Below are positions 16,396 through 25,267 of a stretch of DNA of 34,359 nucleotides, piece after piece. The stretch comes from Flavobacteriales bacterium (GTDB lineage: Bacteria; Bacteroidota; Bacteroidia; Flavobacteriales; Flavobacteriaceae): the NCBI GenBank assembly GCA_011525015.1, contig WTJC01000017.1:11034-45392 (forward strand). Direction: 5' to 3'. The position numbers and the translations under genes were made by a program. Under the pieces are notes generated by a model, which worked only from the letters and a program-made list of their open reading frames with translations, did no database searches and was not told the DNA's origin. Position 1 is the stretch's first letter. Each line of letters opens with the position of its first letter.

Positions 16396-17826
16396 ATGAA
16401 AAGTTTGAAACAAATTATCGTTCTTCCGCTTTTGCTTTGCGGTTTTATTCTAACTGCTCAAAAGTCAAAGGCAGATATCATTAAAGGAATTGATAAGGGC
16501 TACGACAAATACGCCTCAGTTGCAAAACAAATTTGGGACTACGCAGAGATGGGCTATCAAGAATACAAGAGTAGCGCAACCTTAATAGATCTCTTAAGTG
16601 AAGAAAAATTTAGCATCCAAAAGAATGTAGCCGATATTCCAACGGCATTCGTTGCTGAATATGGTTCAGGTGGCCCTGTAATTGCCATCTTAGGAGAATT
16701 CGATGCCCTACCTGGCTTGTCACAAAAAGCACAGGCTTCTAAAGAAAGTGCAGGAGGTATTGGAGGTCACGCCTGCGGGCACCACTTGTTCGGCACCGCT
16801 TCTTCTGCAGCAGCTATAGCCGTTAAAAACTATATTAAAGCCAATAAAATAGAAGCCACCATTCGCTTTTACGGGACACCTGCCGAAGAGGGTGGAGGCG
16901 CAAAAGTATATATGGCCAGAGCCGGCTTGTTCGACGATGTTGATGCTGTGATTCACTGGCATCCAGGAGCTTCAAACGATGCTAGCGAAGGAGCAGCACT
17001 TGCCAATATTTCTGCCAAATTCAGATTTTCAGGAATCTCTTCACATGCCGCTGCAGCGCCAGAAAAAGGTCGATCAGCCTTAGACGGTGTTGAGGCGATG
17101 AATTATATGGTTAATATGATGCGCGAACACGTTCCCCAGGAAACTCGTATTCATTATGTGATCACAGACGGAGGAAAGGCTCCAAATGTAATTCCTGATT
17201 TTGCTGAAGTGTATTACTATTCAAGACACAATCGTCGCGATGTGGTAAGAGATGTGTTTAATCGAATTGTTTTGGCGGCAGAAGGAGCAGCTAAAGGAAC
17301 AGAGACTGAGATGAGCTACGAAATTGTAAACGGCGTGCATGAAATGCTTCCCAATACAACGCTGCAAAAAGTGATGTACGAAAATTTAAAAGCTATTGGA
17401 GGTTTCGAATACACCCCTTCGGAGAAAACCTTTGCAGATCAAATTGCACAGTCTATGGGAATGTCTGAAGCTGATGTAGCTACTGCCCTAGAAGTTCAGC
17501 CTTATAAATCAGCGGGGCGTGCCTTTGGTTCGACCGATGTTGGTGATGTCAGTTTTGTAGCACCTACGGTAGGTTTAAGAACAGCCACCTGGGTTCCAGG
17601 TACTCCGGCGCACTCTTGGCAAGCGGTTGCTGCAGGAGGAACTTCAATTGGGTTTAAAGGGATGATGGTCGCTGCGCGCACAATGGCCTCAACCATTATT
17701 GATTTACTCGATCAGCCTGAATACTTAAGAGATGCTCAAAATGAATTTGAAAAGAGAAGAGGAGCAGATTTTAAATATGTACCGCTCCTTGGAGATCGCC
17801 CTCCAGCCTTAGATTACAGAAACTAA
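16396..17826 (+). CDS. Exported M20-family amidohydrolase/peptidase (AbgB/M20D-like)
   Basis: A 476-residue exported metal-dependent hydrolase. The signal peptide ends at about residue 21 (ILTAQ). Motifs: ILGEFDALPGLSQ; GGHACGHHLFGT with the metal-binding Cys-Gly-His; PAEEGGGAK with the catalytic Glu pair; HWHPG; and the dimerisation SSHAAAAPEKGRSALD. These fit the AbgB/aminoacylase-like branch of M20, cleaving N-acyl or aminobenzoyl-glutamate-like amides. A -7-like sequence TATCTTTC (16364-16371, one mismatch) lies just upstream. Its stop shares the bases CTAA with the convergent acyltransferase stop. Substrate unknown; family firm. Confidence 0.9.
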   Translation: MKSLKQIIVLPLLLCGFILTAQKSKADIIKGIDKGYDKYASVAKQIWDYAEMGYQEYKSSATLIDLLSEEKFSIQKNVADIPTAFVAEYGSGGPVIAILGEFDALPGLSQKAQASKESAGGIGGHACGHHLFGTASSAAAIAVKNYIKANKIEATIRFYGTPAEEGGGAKVYMARAGLFDDVDAVIHWHPGASNDASEGAALANISAKFRFSGISSHAAAAPEKGRSALDGVEAMNYMVNMMREHVPQETRIHYVITDGGKAPNVIPDFAEVYYYSRHNRRDVVRDVFNRIVLAAEGAAKGTETEMSYEIVNGVHEMLPNTTLQKVMYENLKAIGGFEYTPSEKTFADQIAQSMGMSEADVATALEVQPYKSAGRAFGSTDVGDVSFVAPTVGLRTATWVPGTPAHSWQAVAAGGTSIGFKGMMVAARTMASTIIDLLDQPEYLRDAQNEFEKRRGADFKYVPLLGDRPPALDYRN

Positions 17827-18569
17827 TCTTGGGGTTTGACCTTAATGAGTGATGGATGTTGTTCAATGGCAAAGGCGAGTTCGTCCATAATGTCATTTAC
17901 ATCCATATTTTCAAAATCTAATAATAGAGGTGCTTTGACTTTCATGGTCTGAAGTACCTCTTTCTTTTTTATGTACAATCCCTTCTTGTCAAAGGATCTT
18001 CTAAAGCCATCTATTACTACAGGCACAACAATGGGCTTATAGGTTTTTATAATGTGCGCTGTCCCCTTTCTCAAAGGTGCCCAAGCCTTAGTAGTTCCCT
18101 GAGGGAAGGTAATTACCCATCCGTCATTTATAGCCACTCCAATATTAGAAATGTCACTCATCTTGACCTGTCTTTGGACTTCTTTTCCAGAAGCTCTCCA
18201 AGTTCTCTCAATACTTATTGATCCGGCATAGGCCAGTAATTTAGTGAGTAAACTTTTCTTCATCGTCTCTTTGGCTGCGATGTAGTAAAGATTGAGTTTT
18301 GGTTGATAGAGATACAAGACATTTTTAATCGAATCATCCCGACCTGTAAGAGCTGCATTAAATACGTGATACATGGCAATGACATCCGCAAAGTAGGTTT
18401 GGTGATTACTGACAAAAAGCACTCGCTTAGCCGGTAACATTCTTAAAATTTCAGAACCTTCAATACTCAGCTCGTTGAATTTTCGATACCGTGAATGGGT
18501 TACAGCACCGGCCATCCAAATCAGCAATCGCTTTAAGAATAAATAATGTCCAAAGGGATTCTTTTTCAA
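17823..18569 (-). CDS. PlsC-like lysophospholipid acyltransferase with altered motifs
   Basis: A 248-residue protein of the 1-acyl-glycerol-phosphate acyltransferase family, expected at the inner membrane with a hydrophobic N-terminus. Motif I reads SNHQTYFADV: His56 and Asp62 are six apart, one more than in the usual H-x4-D. Motif III reads FPQGTT (Gln157) where most members have FPEGTR. The rest, including the VVPVVIDGF stretch, fits the family. It lies 40 bases after the Nudix gene on the same strand. It may act on a different acceptor, or be catalytically altered; the family placement is clear, the reaction is not. Confidence 0.85.
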   Translation of the reverse strand: MKKNPFGHYLFLKRLLIWMAGAVTHSRYRKFNELSIEGSEILRMLPAKRVLFVSNHQTYFADVIAMYHVFNAALTGRDDSIKNVLYLYQPKLNLYYIAAKETMKKSLLTKLLAYAGSISIERTWRASGKEVQRQVKMSDISNIGVAINDGWVITFPQGTTKAWAPLRKGTAHIIKTYKPIVVPVVIDGFRRSFDKKGLYIKKKEVLQTMKVKAPLLLDFENMDVNDIMDELAFAIEQHPSLIKVKPQD

Positions 18570-18609
18570 AAATGTGTTTTTTATAACTGCGCTAAATTAC
18601 AAAGTCTCC

Positions 18610-19251
18610 TTAATCTGTCTTTCTAAATAGACTTAAAATTTCAGAAATCATCATTGCGGTTGCTCCCCAGACGATTTCATCTTGAAACCTGAAACAAGGC
18701 ACTTCTACATCTATTCCATAAGATGTGCTGACCTTGTGCTGCCCTACTATAGAACCATTATTCAATAAGGCTAAAGGTATAGAAATGACTTGCTCAACTT
18801 CTCTGCTGCACAGTTGAAAAGAAGGCGTTTCTTTAAGCAATCCAACGTAGGGCTGAACATTAAAATTACTCGGAGGAATATAAATGCTACTCATTGGAAA
18901 AACATCTTCGATTAAGTCGTGACCTATTCCGACCTCTTCGTAAGTCTCGCGATAGGCCGTTTGCAAAAGAGAGGCATCAGACTCGGCGTATTTACCTCCA
19001 GGAAAAGAAATCTGCGAAGAATGCACTCCTTTGTACGGCTTTCTTTTGATCAGTAGTAAAAGCGTCTCATTTGTGAGGCTGGGATAAAACAAAGCAAAGA
19101 CAGCAGCTTGTTTTGCAACTTGTTTTTTTCTGCGCGATAAAAGGGCTAATTGTTTACGACCAGGAGGTGACATGAGCACCTGAGCTTTCTCCCCTGGTAG
19201 TGCCATATTTCTGACTTTCTTAGTAACTTTAATGAATAAATCAAACTGCAT
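18610..19251 (-). CDS. CoA-pyrophosphatase-type Nudix hydrolase
   Basis: A 213-residue Nudix hydrolase. The Nudix region reads FPGGKYAESDAS followed by LLQTAYRETYEEVGI, with the catalytic Arg-Glu-x-x-Glu-Glu. The sequence before it, LLLIKRKPYKGVHSSQISFPGG, belongs to the CoA-pyrophosphatase (NudL/UPF0035) branch (given here as two halves LLLIKRKPY and KGVHSSQISF). It should split CoA or acyl-CoA derivatives in the cytoplasm. The start MQFDLF is typical of the family, and its ATG overlaps the opposite ATG of the PPIase gene (bases 19249-19252, CATG). It is cotranscribed with the acyltransferase, so both may concern acyl-CoA turnover; that link is inference. Confidence 0.9.
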   Translation of the reverse strand: MQFDLFIKVTKKVRNMALPGEKAQVLMSPPGRKQLALLSRRKKQVAKQAAVFALFYPSLTNETLLLLIKRKPYKGVHSSQISFPGGKYAESDASLLQTAYRETYEEVGIGHDLIEDVFPMSSIYIPPSNFNVQPYVGLLKETPSFQLCSREVEQVISIPLALLNNGSIVGQHKVSTSYGIDVEVPCFRFQDEIVWGATAMMISEILSLFRKTD

Positions 19252-19975
19252 GAAAAACCCTCTTTTTCGTCTAGCGATTAGCTTTTTTGGATTTCTTTTA
19301 ACCCTTTCATGCCAAGATACTAAGTCTTCAAATCAAAAAGAAAAAGAAATCACCACAGAAGCGACTGTGCAAAGTGAAATCCCTCAAGAAAGCAGCGAAA
19401 ACAAAGAATCAAAAGAGCAAGAGCCTTTTAAACTCAATGAAGAAAATGCGATCTCTTTTTTCTATGACTATGAGAAGACCCTAACCGAAAACAAGGTCAA
19501 ACTCACTACTTCTATGGGTAGTTTCACCATTGAGCTTTTTGAAAATGTTCCCTACCACAGAGCAAATTTCATTTTTTTAGCTAAAAAAGGGTACTTCGAC
19601 AATACCATGTTTCACAGAGTTGTAAAGAATTTTATCATTCAAGGAGGAAATGCAGATAATCAGCAAACAGCAAAAAAAAGGAGTGAAATCGGTCGATACT
19701 TACTCCCCCCAGATACGAGAAAAGGACATCAGCATCATCGCGGAGTAATATCGATGCCTAGCAGCGATCGAGACAACCCACATAAGCTCGCTTCTCCCTA
19801 TGAATTTTTCATCGTTGTTACCAAACCAGGTTCCTATCATTTAGATGGAGATTACACCGCTTTTGGCAAGGTAATTGATGGTATGGATGTGGTTGATCGC
19901 ATCAATAATGTTGAAGTTGATGCAGGTGATTGGCCGATGCAAAATGTATACATTTTAAAAGCCGAAGCATTTTAA
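19250..19975 (+). CDS. Lipoprotein peptidyl-prolyl cis-trans isomerase (cyclophilin type)
   Basis: A 241-residue lipoprotein with lipobox LTLSC (Cys21), a Glu/Lys/Ser-rich linker (about residues 25-75) and a cyclophilin domain. The domain shows KLTTSMGSFTIELFE, NFIFLAKKGYFDNTMFHRVV, FIIQGGNAD, and FFIVV with DYTAFGKVIDGMDVVDRI (each shown in part). It should catalyse proline isomerisation in the periplasm. I place the start at the ATG 19250, the one directly before the signal; the ATG at 19232 would add six residues (NKSNC) and lies inside the opposite Nudix gene. A near -7 sequence TAACTTTA lies at 19224-19231, also inside that gene. Confidence 0.9.
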   Translation: MKNPLFRLAISFFGFLLTLSCQDTKSSNQKEKEITTEATVQSEIPQESSENKESKEQEPFKLNEENAISFFYDYEKTLTENKVKLTTSMGSFTIELFENVPYHRANFIFLAKKGYFDNTMFHRVVKNFIIQGGNADNQQTAKKRSEIGRYLLPPDTRKGHQHHRGVISMPSSDRDNPHKLASPYEFFIVVTKPGSYHLDGDYTAFGKVIDGMDVVDRINNVEVDAGDWPMQNVYILKAEAF

Positions 19976-19985
19976 TTTAAATCAT

Positions 19986-21233
19986 ATGAGATTGAAAAAC
20001 ACCCCAATTAAATCTTTATTGCTCGTCTTGATGATGAGCACCTCTGCCCTATTTGCCCAAGAATTTAAAACCGTAAAAGGTATTGTCAAATCTGCAGATG
20101 GTAAGCAGGTTCTTGAATTCGCATCAATTCAGCTGGTGGGAACAGAACTAAAAACAATTAGTAATACCGAAGGTTCTTTTGAAATTAAGGTTCCTTTATC
20201 CGTCAAAAACGCTCAATTGCGTATCTCTTTCTTGGGATATGCTGACCGCGTTTTCAGTGTCGATCAATTTGATGCCAAAGAAAAAGTCATTGAATTGTTT
20301 AGTCAAGTTACAGAGCTTGAAGGTGTAGAACTCGAGCGTTTGACCGACCTTAAAAACCTCATTCAAACGGCTCTAGAGCGAAAAGCATCTTATGTTCAAG
20401 ATGCACAGCGATTAACCACCTTTTACAGGGAGACCATAAAAAAAGGAAACAAAAATGCAGCCTTGGCTGAAGCGGTTAATTACGTTTATAAGGCGCCTTA
20501 TCAAAACAGTCAACTCGACAGAATTTCACTGATTAAATCGAGAAAGCAAACCGATTACAATCGTTTGGATACGGTAGCACTAAAATTGCAAGGAGGACCT
20601 TTTAACGCCTTGTATATCGACCTTGTCAAGTATCCGAGATATATTTTTGAAGGCGATTTGATCGATGCCTATAACTATACCCTTGTAGAGCAAAATTATC
20701 AAGATCAAGATTTGATTTATACCATAGCCTTTGAACCCATTCAAGTGACTCGAGAATACATGTACAAAGGGACATTAAAGATAAATGCCTCCAAATTACA
20801 GTTGCTTCAAGCGTCTTACGAATTAAATATCATTGATCCAGATAGAGCTGCGCAACTCTTTGTGCGAAAAAAACCATCGAATCTCAGGGTTTGGCCAAAG
20901 CAAGTGAATTACTTTGTCAATTACGGTCTGTACAAAGAGAAAGGGATTTACAATTACAGCAACGTCAATATGAGTTTTGCTGTCAATTACAAAAGAAAGA
21001 TTTTTAATAAGACCTTTACCCTCAAAGCTGAAATGGCCACAACGGATATTAAACCCGTTGAAAACACCAAAATCGAAAAAGATCAGCGCTTTAAAACTTC
21101 AATTATTTTAGTCGATCAGGCAGAAGGTTTTTCAGACCCAGATTTTTGGGGTGCTTTCAATATCATTGAACCTGAGAAATCAATTGAGGTGGCTATCCGA
21201 AAAATTCAACGAAAACTGAGGCAACTGGATTAA
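19986..21233 (+). CDS. Exported protein with CarboxypepD_reg-like domain
   Basis: A 415-residue exported protein: signal peptide ending about residue 25 (SALFAQ), a carboxypeptidase regulatory-like beta-sandwich (about 30-110: VKGIVKSADGKQVLEFASIQ, then NTEGSFEIKVP and SFLGYADR), and a large unassigned C-terminal part with FYRETIKKGNKNAALAEAV and repeated beta motifs. Such domains begin many TonB-dependent receptors and surface proteins of this phylum, but no TonB plug or barrel follows here. It follows the PPIase gene after 10 bases and is convergent with rocD, five bases apart. Function unknown. Confidence 0.85.
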   Translation: MRLKNTPIKSLLLVLMMSTSALFAQEFKTVKGIVKSADGKQVLEFASIQLVGTELKTISNTEGSFEIKVPLSVKNAQLRISFLGYADRVFSVDQFDAKEKVIELFSQVTELEGVELERLTDLKNLIQTALERKASYVQDAQRLTTFYRETIKKGNKNAALAEAVNYVYKAPYQNSQLDRISLIKSRKQTDYNRLDTVALKLQGGPFNALYIDLVKYPRYIFEGDLIDAYNYTLVEQNYQDQDLIYTIAFEPIQVTREYMYKGTLKINASKLQLLQASYELNIIDPDRAAQLFVRKKPSNLRVWPKQVNYFVNYGLYKEKGIYNYSNVNMSFAVNYKRKIFNKTFTLKAEMATTDIKPVENTKIEKDQRFKTSIILVDQAEGFSDPDFWGAFNIIEPEKSIEVAIRKIQRKLRQLD

Positions 21234-21238
21234 TCCAA

Positions 21239-22528
21239 TTATTTAGCTTCAACCGCTGCAAATGCATTTATTGTCGATTTGATAATCCCGGTGCATTCGA
21301 GAAGTTCTTCTTTAGATATCACTAAAGGAGGTGCAAATCTGATAATATTACCGTGAGTGGGCTTAGCAATAAGCCCATTTTCTTTTAGGGCCAAACAAAT
21401 ATTCCAGGCGGTATCGCTCTCTTCAGTGTCGTTTATGAGAATGGCATTTAAAAGTCCTTTACCCCGTATGGCATTAACCAATGGATTAGACGCTACTAAG
21501 TCTTGTAATTCTGACCTGAATAGCTTCCCTAACTCAAAAGCATTTTCAGCTAATTTTTCGTCTTTAATTACACTAAGCGCCTCCATTGCCACTGCAGCTG
21601 CAACAGGATTACCTCCAAATGTACTACCGTGACTTCCAGGAGTGATCACCTCCATTATGGCGTCATTTGCAAGAACGGCTGAAACGGGATAGGTTCCTCC
21701 CGAGAGTGCTTTTCCCAAGACAAGAATATCAGGCTTTACCTCTGGTTCTCCACTGCAATGTCTATCGCTACACGAACAATTTCCGCAAGTGGCTAATAAC
21801 TTTCCTGTACGAGCAATACCCGTTTGCACTTCATCAGCAATGAAAAGAACTTCGTATTTTTCACACAAGGCTTTGGCCTGTTTCAAATACTCATCTGAAG
21901 GCACATAAACTCCGGCTTCTCCTTGAATAGGTTCAACAAGGAATCCAGCAATTGTTGGGTCGGTACTCAAAAGCTGCTCTAAGGCATTAATATCGTCGTA
22001 AGGAATTACCTCAAAGCCCTCTGTAAAGGGACCAAATTCACTTTTTGCCGTTTGATCTGTTGAGAAAGAGATGATGGTTGTGGTTCTACCGTGAAAATTA
22101 TTTTCGCAAACTGCGATTTTAGCCATTCCTGCAGCAATACCTTTTTTCTGATAACCCCATCTTCGGGCAATCTTTAAAGCGGTTTCAACGGCTTCGGCAC
22201 CGGTATTCATCGGAAGAAGTTTGTCAAACTTGAAGGTTTCAGTGGCCATTTTTTCATAAGGCCCTAAAACATCATTGTAAAACGCTCTTGACGTCAAAGT
22301 CAATCGTTCAGATTGCGAGATAAGTGCATTTAAGATTCTGGGATGCGAATGCCCCTGATTAACGGCTGAATAGGCTGACAAGAAATCAAAATACTTTCGT
22401 CCTTCAACATCATATACATACACCCCTTCTCCTTTGGTCAGAACAACTGGAAGTGGATGGTAATTGTGCGCGCCGTATTTGGCTTCTAGCGCTATTGCTT
22501 TTTCAGAAGAATTTGCCCGTTTTGTCAT
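21239..22528 (-). CDS. rocD: Ornithine--oxo-acid transaminase
   Basis: A 429-residue class III PLP aminotransferase that converts ornithine to glutamate semialdehyde. It begins [20 protein letters not shown] and includes [19 protein letters not shown], the Asp of IADEVQTG, and the PLP-binding Lys in [15 protein letters not shown] short insertion between the IADEVQTG region and the PLP lysine has four cysteines: C-x2-C-x-C-x4-C. The insertion may bind a metal, although I think similar inserts occur in relatives. Convergent with the CarboxypepD_reg gene, with no hairpin between them. Assignment is firm. Confidence 0.95.
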   Translation of the reverse strand: MTKRANSSEKAIALEAKYGAHNYHPLPVVLTKGEGVYVYDVEGRKYFDFLSAYSAVNQGHSHPRILNALISQSERLTLTSRAFYNDVLGPYEKMATETFKFDKLLPMNTGAEAVETALKIARRWGYQKKGIAAGMAKIAVCENNFHGRTTTIISFSTDQTAKSEFGPFTEGFEVIPYDDINALEQLLSTDPTIAGFLVEPIQGEAGVYVPSDEYLKQAKALCEKYEVLFIADEVQTGIARTGKLLATCGNCSCSDRHCSGEPEVKPDILVLGKALSGGTYPVSAVLANDAIMEVITPGSHGSTFGGNPVAAAVAMEALSVIKDEKLAENAFELGKLFRSELQDLVASNPLVNAIRGKGLLNAILINDTEESDTAWNICLALKENGLIAKPTHGNIIRFAPPLVISKEELLECTGIIKSTINAFAAVEAK

Positions 22529-22598
22529 ACCCTAAAATTTTGATAAAAATACGGCAATTATTAGGCTTAAAGATATGGAGCAAAGAAATAAAAGCGAT

Positions 22599-22606
22599 TA
22601 ACTTTG
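22599..22606 (+). promoter_or_regulatory. Bacteroidota -7 element (TAACTTTG) for rlmD
   Basis: TAACTTTG is a full match to TAnnTTTG and ends six bases before ATG 22613. If used, transcription would start within a few bases of the start codon. No clear -33 element is seen. Confidence 0.45.
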
Positions 22607-22612
22607 CTGGCC

Positions 22613-24019
22613 ATGGGACGAAAGAAAAATATTGTTTTAGAACAGGTATCCATTACCGGAACTGCTGCTAAAGGTAAAGCTCTAGCTAAACACGAAGACG
22701 GTAGGGTCATCTTTATCAAAGAAGGTGTTCCTGGAGATCTTGTCGATCTCAGGGTTGTCAAAAAGCGAAAAAATTATTTTGAGGCAGAGATTATAAAACT
22801 CCACAAGGGTGCTCCAAATAGAATTACTCCAGTTTGTTCGCATTTTGGCGTATGTGGTGGTTGCAAGTGGCAACACATGACCTATGAGTTGCAGCTCGAA
22901 CAAAAACAGCAAGAGGTCGTTGACAACCTAGAACGTATTGCAAAAGTAAATGTCGAGCAATACTTACCCATCAAAGGTGCCGAAGAGACTTTCTTTTACC
23001 GTAACAAAATGGAATACTCCTTTTCAGATTCCAGATGGCTCACTCAAGACGAAATAAATTCTGAAGAGACCTTTGATCGAAATGCTTTAGGCTTTCACGT
23101 TCCTGGAAAATGGGATAAAATTGTGCAAATCGACAAATGCCATTTACAAGAAGATATCGCCAATAACATTCGAAACTTTTGTAAACAAGAAGGAGAACGT
23201 GAACAACTGAACTTCTTTAATCCAAGAAATCAAAGCGGGCATTTACGCACCTTGATGATTCGCAATAGCAGCAAGGGTGAGTTGATGGTACTCGTTCAAT
23301 TTTTTAAAGCGAGTCAAGACGAGATTAATACCTATATGCAGGCAATCGCAGCTGAATTTCCACAAATCAAATCGCTGTTGTACACCGTAAATTCGAAAGC
23401 CAACGACACCATCTACGATCAAGAAATTAGTTGTTTCAAAGGTGAGGCTTTCATTTTTGAAGAAATGGAAGGACTTGAATTTAGAATTGACGCCAAATCT
23501 TTTTATCAAACCAATTCAAAACAAGCCTATGAACTCTATAAAATCATCAGATCCTTCGCCGATCTAAAAGGTGACGAAGTGGTCTACGATTTGTACACAG
23601 GAACGGGTACTATTGCCCTTTTTCTGGCAGCTCAAGCCAAAGAAGTTGTTGGGGTGGAGTCTGTTCCTCAAGCCATTTTAAATGCCCAATGGAATGCGAA
23701 ACACAATGAAGTCACCAATGTGAATTTTGAAACTGGTGATATGAAAAAGGTGTTTAATGATAGTTTTATTGCAAGACATGGTGTAGCCGATGTGGTCATC
23801 ACAGATCCGCCACGTGATGGGATGCATTCAGATGTCGTACATCAACTCATCAAACTGTCTGCACCTAAAGTCGTTTACGTGAGTTGTAATTCAGCCACCC
23901 AGGCTAGAGATTTGGCTTTGTTAGACCCCCATTACAAGGTGATAAAAAGCCAAGCTGTTGATATGTTTCCTCAGACACATCACATTGAAAATGTCGTACT
24001 TTTGGAAAAACGAATTTAG
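22613..24019 (+). CDS. rlmD: 23S rRNA (uracil-C5)-methyltransferase RlmD
   Basis: A 468-residue TrmA/RumA-family enzyme that methylates uridine in 23S rRNA. A TRAM domain fills about residues 1-65; the [4Fe-4S] cysteines begin C75-x5-C81-x2-C84 (CSHFGVCGGCKW) with a further Cys in DKCHLQED; the SAM site is YDLYTGTGTIALFLA; the catalytic Cys lies in VYVSCNSATQARDL; the C-terminus ends with QTHHIENVVLLEK. The start is ATG 22613; the TTG at 22604 is part of the -7 element. The next gene starts inside its stop codon. The RlmD choice over RlmCD/TrmA is by length and motif. Confidence 0.93.
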   Translation: MGRKKNIVLEQVSITGTAAKGKALAKHEDGRVIFIKEGVPGDLVDLRVVKKRKNYFEAEIIKLHKGAPNRITPVCSHFGVCGGCKWQHMTYELQLEQKQQEVVDNLERIAKVNVEQYLPIKGAEETFFYRNKMEYSFSDSRWLTQDEINSEETFDRNALGFHVPGKWDKIVQIDKCHLQEDIANNIRNFCKQEGEREQLNFFNPRNQSGHLRTLMIRNSSKGELMVLVQFFKASQDEINTYMQAIAAEFPQIKSLLYTVNSKANDTIYDQEISCFKGEAFIFEEMEGLEFRIDAKSFYQTNSKQAYELYKIIRSFADLKGDEVVYDLYTGTGTIALFLAAQAKEVVGVESVPQAILNAQWNAKHNEVTNVNFETGDMKKVFNDSFIARHGVADVVITDPPRDGMHSDVVHQLIKLSAPKVVYVSCNSATQARDLALLDPHYKVIKSQAVDMFPQTHHIENVVLLEKRI

Positions 24020-24528
24020 TGAGTCAGCGTATCAAACTTTTGCTACTTATTTTGAGTTGCACCTTTGTGACTCAGTGTGAAAAAGACGACGTTTGTGTCG
24101 AAGGCGACACTGCATTATTGCACATCGCCTTTTACGACAAAGATGCGACAGGTGAAGAGTTACAACCCAAGGCCGTTACGCGCTTGAGGGTTATTTCAGT
24201 AGATGAAAATGCGACGATTAACACCTTTTCTGATCGAAGTACCCAAGACGATATTTTAATCCCTTTGGACTCCAGAAAAAACCTTGGAGATTTTGTTTTA
24301 ATCTCTAATTCAGCTACAGAAGACAATCTTGAAACTGGACAAATTGAAGAGCTTAGAATCTCTTATACTCCAGAGGCGGTTTATGTTTCTAGGGCCTGTG
24401 GTTTTGTAGGTCAATATGCCGACCTTGGAATCGAGCAAACCGGACTTTCGAGTTGGATCAGTAGAATTGAAATTAACAACACAAGAATTGACAATAGTGA
24501 CGAAATTCATGTCTCCATATTTCACTAA
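24019..24528 (+). CDS. DUF6452-family lipoprotein
   Basis: A 169-residue protein from a GTG start whose G is the last base of the rlmD stop. The N-terminus is a short signal with cysteines at 14 (LILSC) and 20 (VTQCEKDD); the second is at the position I associate with the family. The body (VCVEGDTALLHIAFYDKD, then beta-rich sequence) matches the flavobacterial DUF6452 family found beside rlmD. Function unknown. It overlaps the following DUF6048 gene by 20 bases, so the pair is probably translated together and acts at the membrane. Confidence 0.85.
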   Translation: MSQRIKLLLLILSCTFVTQCEKDDVCVEGDTALLHIAFYDKDATGEELQPKAVTRLRVISVDENATINTFSDRSTQDDILIPLDSRKNLGDFVLISNSATEDNLETGQIEELRISYTPEAVYVSRACGFVGQYADLGIEQTGLSSWISRIEINNTRIDNSDEIHVSIFH

Positions 24529-25267
24529 AGCCTTTTGGACGCTTGCGCTTTGTTTAGTCTCCTTGAGCGGATGGGCACAAGGTACTCCGGATTCTCTGCG
24601 GGAGCCCACACAAAAATATGGACTTCGGGCTGGCCTCGAACTATCCAAACTCCTGAGAACCTCATTAGACGATGATTATACCGGTTTAGAATTAGTTGGA
24701 GATTACAGGTTGAGCGAAAAACTATTTTTAGCTGCCGAATTGGGAAGCGAAAATAAAACCACCTTTGAACGCATTGTCGACCTTCCCCTCTATCGTTACA
24801 ATTCAAGTGGAGCCTATCTAAAGGCAGGTGTTGATATTAATAATTATAAGAATTGGTTCGGAGAGCAAAACCTCATTTTTTTCGGACTTCGATACGCCTT
24901 ATCTACCTTTAAAATGGAAGTGTACGAAAGGTACCTCTACGATTCTTATCGCTACTACGAGCCGGACTCTTTTGTACTCTTTTCAGAAGATAAAATAGAA
25001 TACAATTCGCTTTCAGCAAGTTGGATAGAGATCGTCTCAGGCTTTAAAGCAGAGGTGCTTCCCAATATTTACATGGGTATGTCTGCGCGTATTCACTTTT
25101 TGCTTTCCTACAATCAACCTGACAACTTCGATAGTCTTTGGATTCCTGGCTTCAATAAAAAAACAGACAACAGTCGTTTTGGATTGGGATACAATTACAG
25201 CATCAGTTATTTTCTTCCGCTGTATAAAAAGCCTAAGAAGAATCTCGAGGAGCAGACTTCTTTTTAG
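24509..25267 (+). CDS. DUF6048-family exported beta-barrel-like protein
   Basis: A 252-residue exported protein starting at ATG 24509, inside the end of the DUF6452 gene. A signal peptide ends at LSGWAQ. The rest shows alternating aromatic beta strands (YGLRAGLELSKLL, DYTGLELVGDYRL, GAYLKAGVDI, LIFFGLRYAL, IYMGMSARIHFLL, FGLGYNYSISYFLP) as in small outer-membrane barrels. It matches the DUF6048 family paired with DUF6452. It likely sits in the outer membrane with the lipoprotein. Its last 35 bases overlap the opposite methyltransferase gene. Function unknown. Confidence 0.85.
   Translation: MSPYFTKAFWTLALCLVSLSGWAQGTPDSLREPTQKYGLRAGLELSKLLRTSLDDDYTGLELVGDYRLSEKLFLAAELGSENKTTFERIVDLPLYRYNSSGAYLKAGVDINNYKNWFGEQNLIFFGLRYALSTFKMEVYERYLYDSYRYYEPDSFVLFSEDKIEYNSLSASWIEIVSGFKAEVLPNIYMGMSARIHFLLSYNQPDNFDSLWIPGFNKKTDNSRFGLGYNYSISYFLPLYKKPKKNLEEQTSF

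Noticed and set aside
19941-19956. Perfect 16-base palindrome AAAATGTATACATTTT
   Set aside because: Inside the PPIase coding sequence; about one such palindrome is expected by chance in two windows of this size.
21231-21240. GGATTAATCC palindrome between CarboxypepD_reg gene and rocD as a terminator
   Set aside because: Too short, no loop and no T-run.
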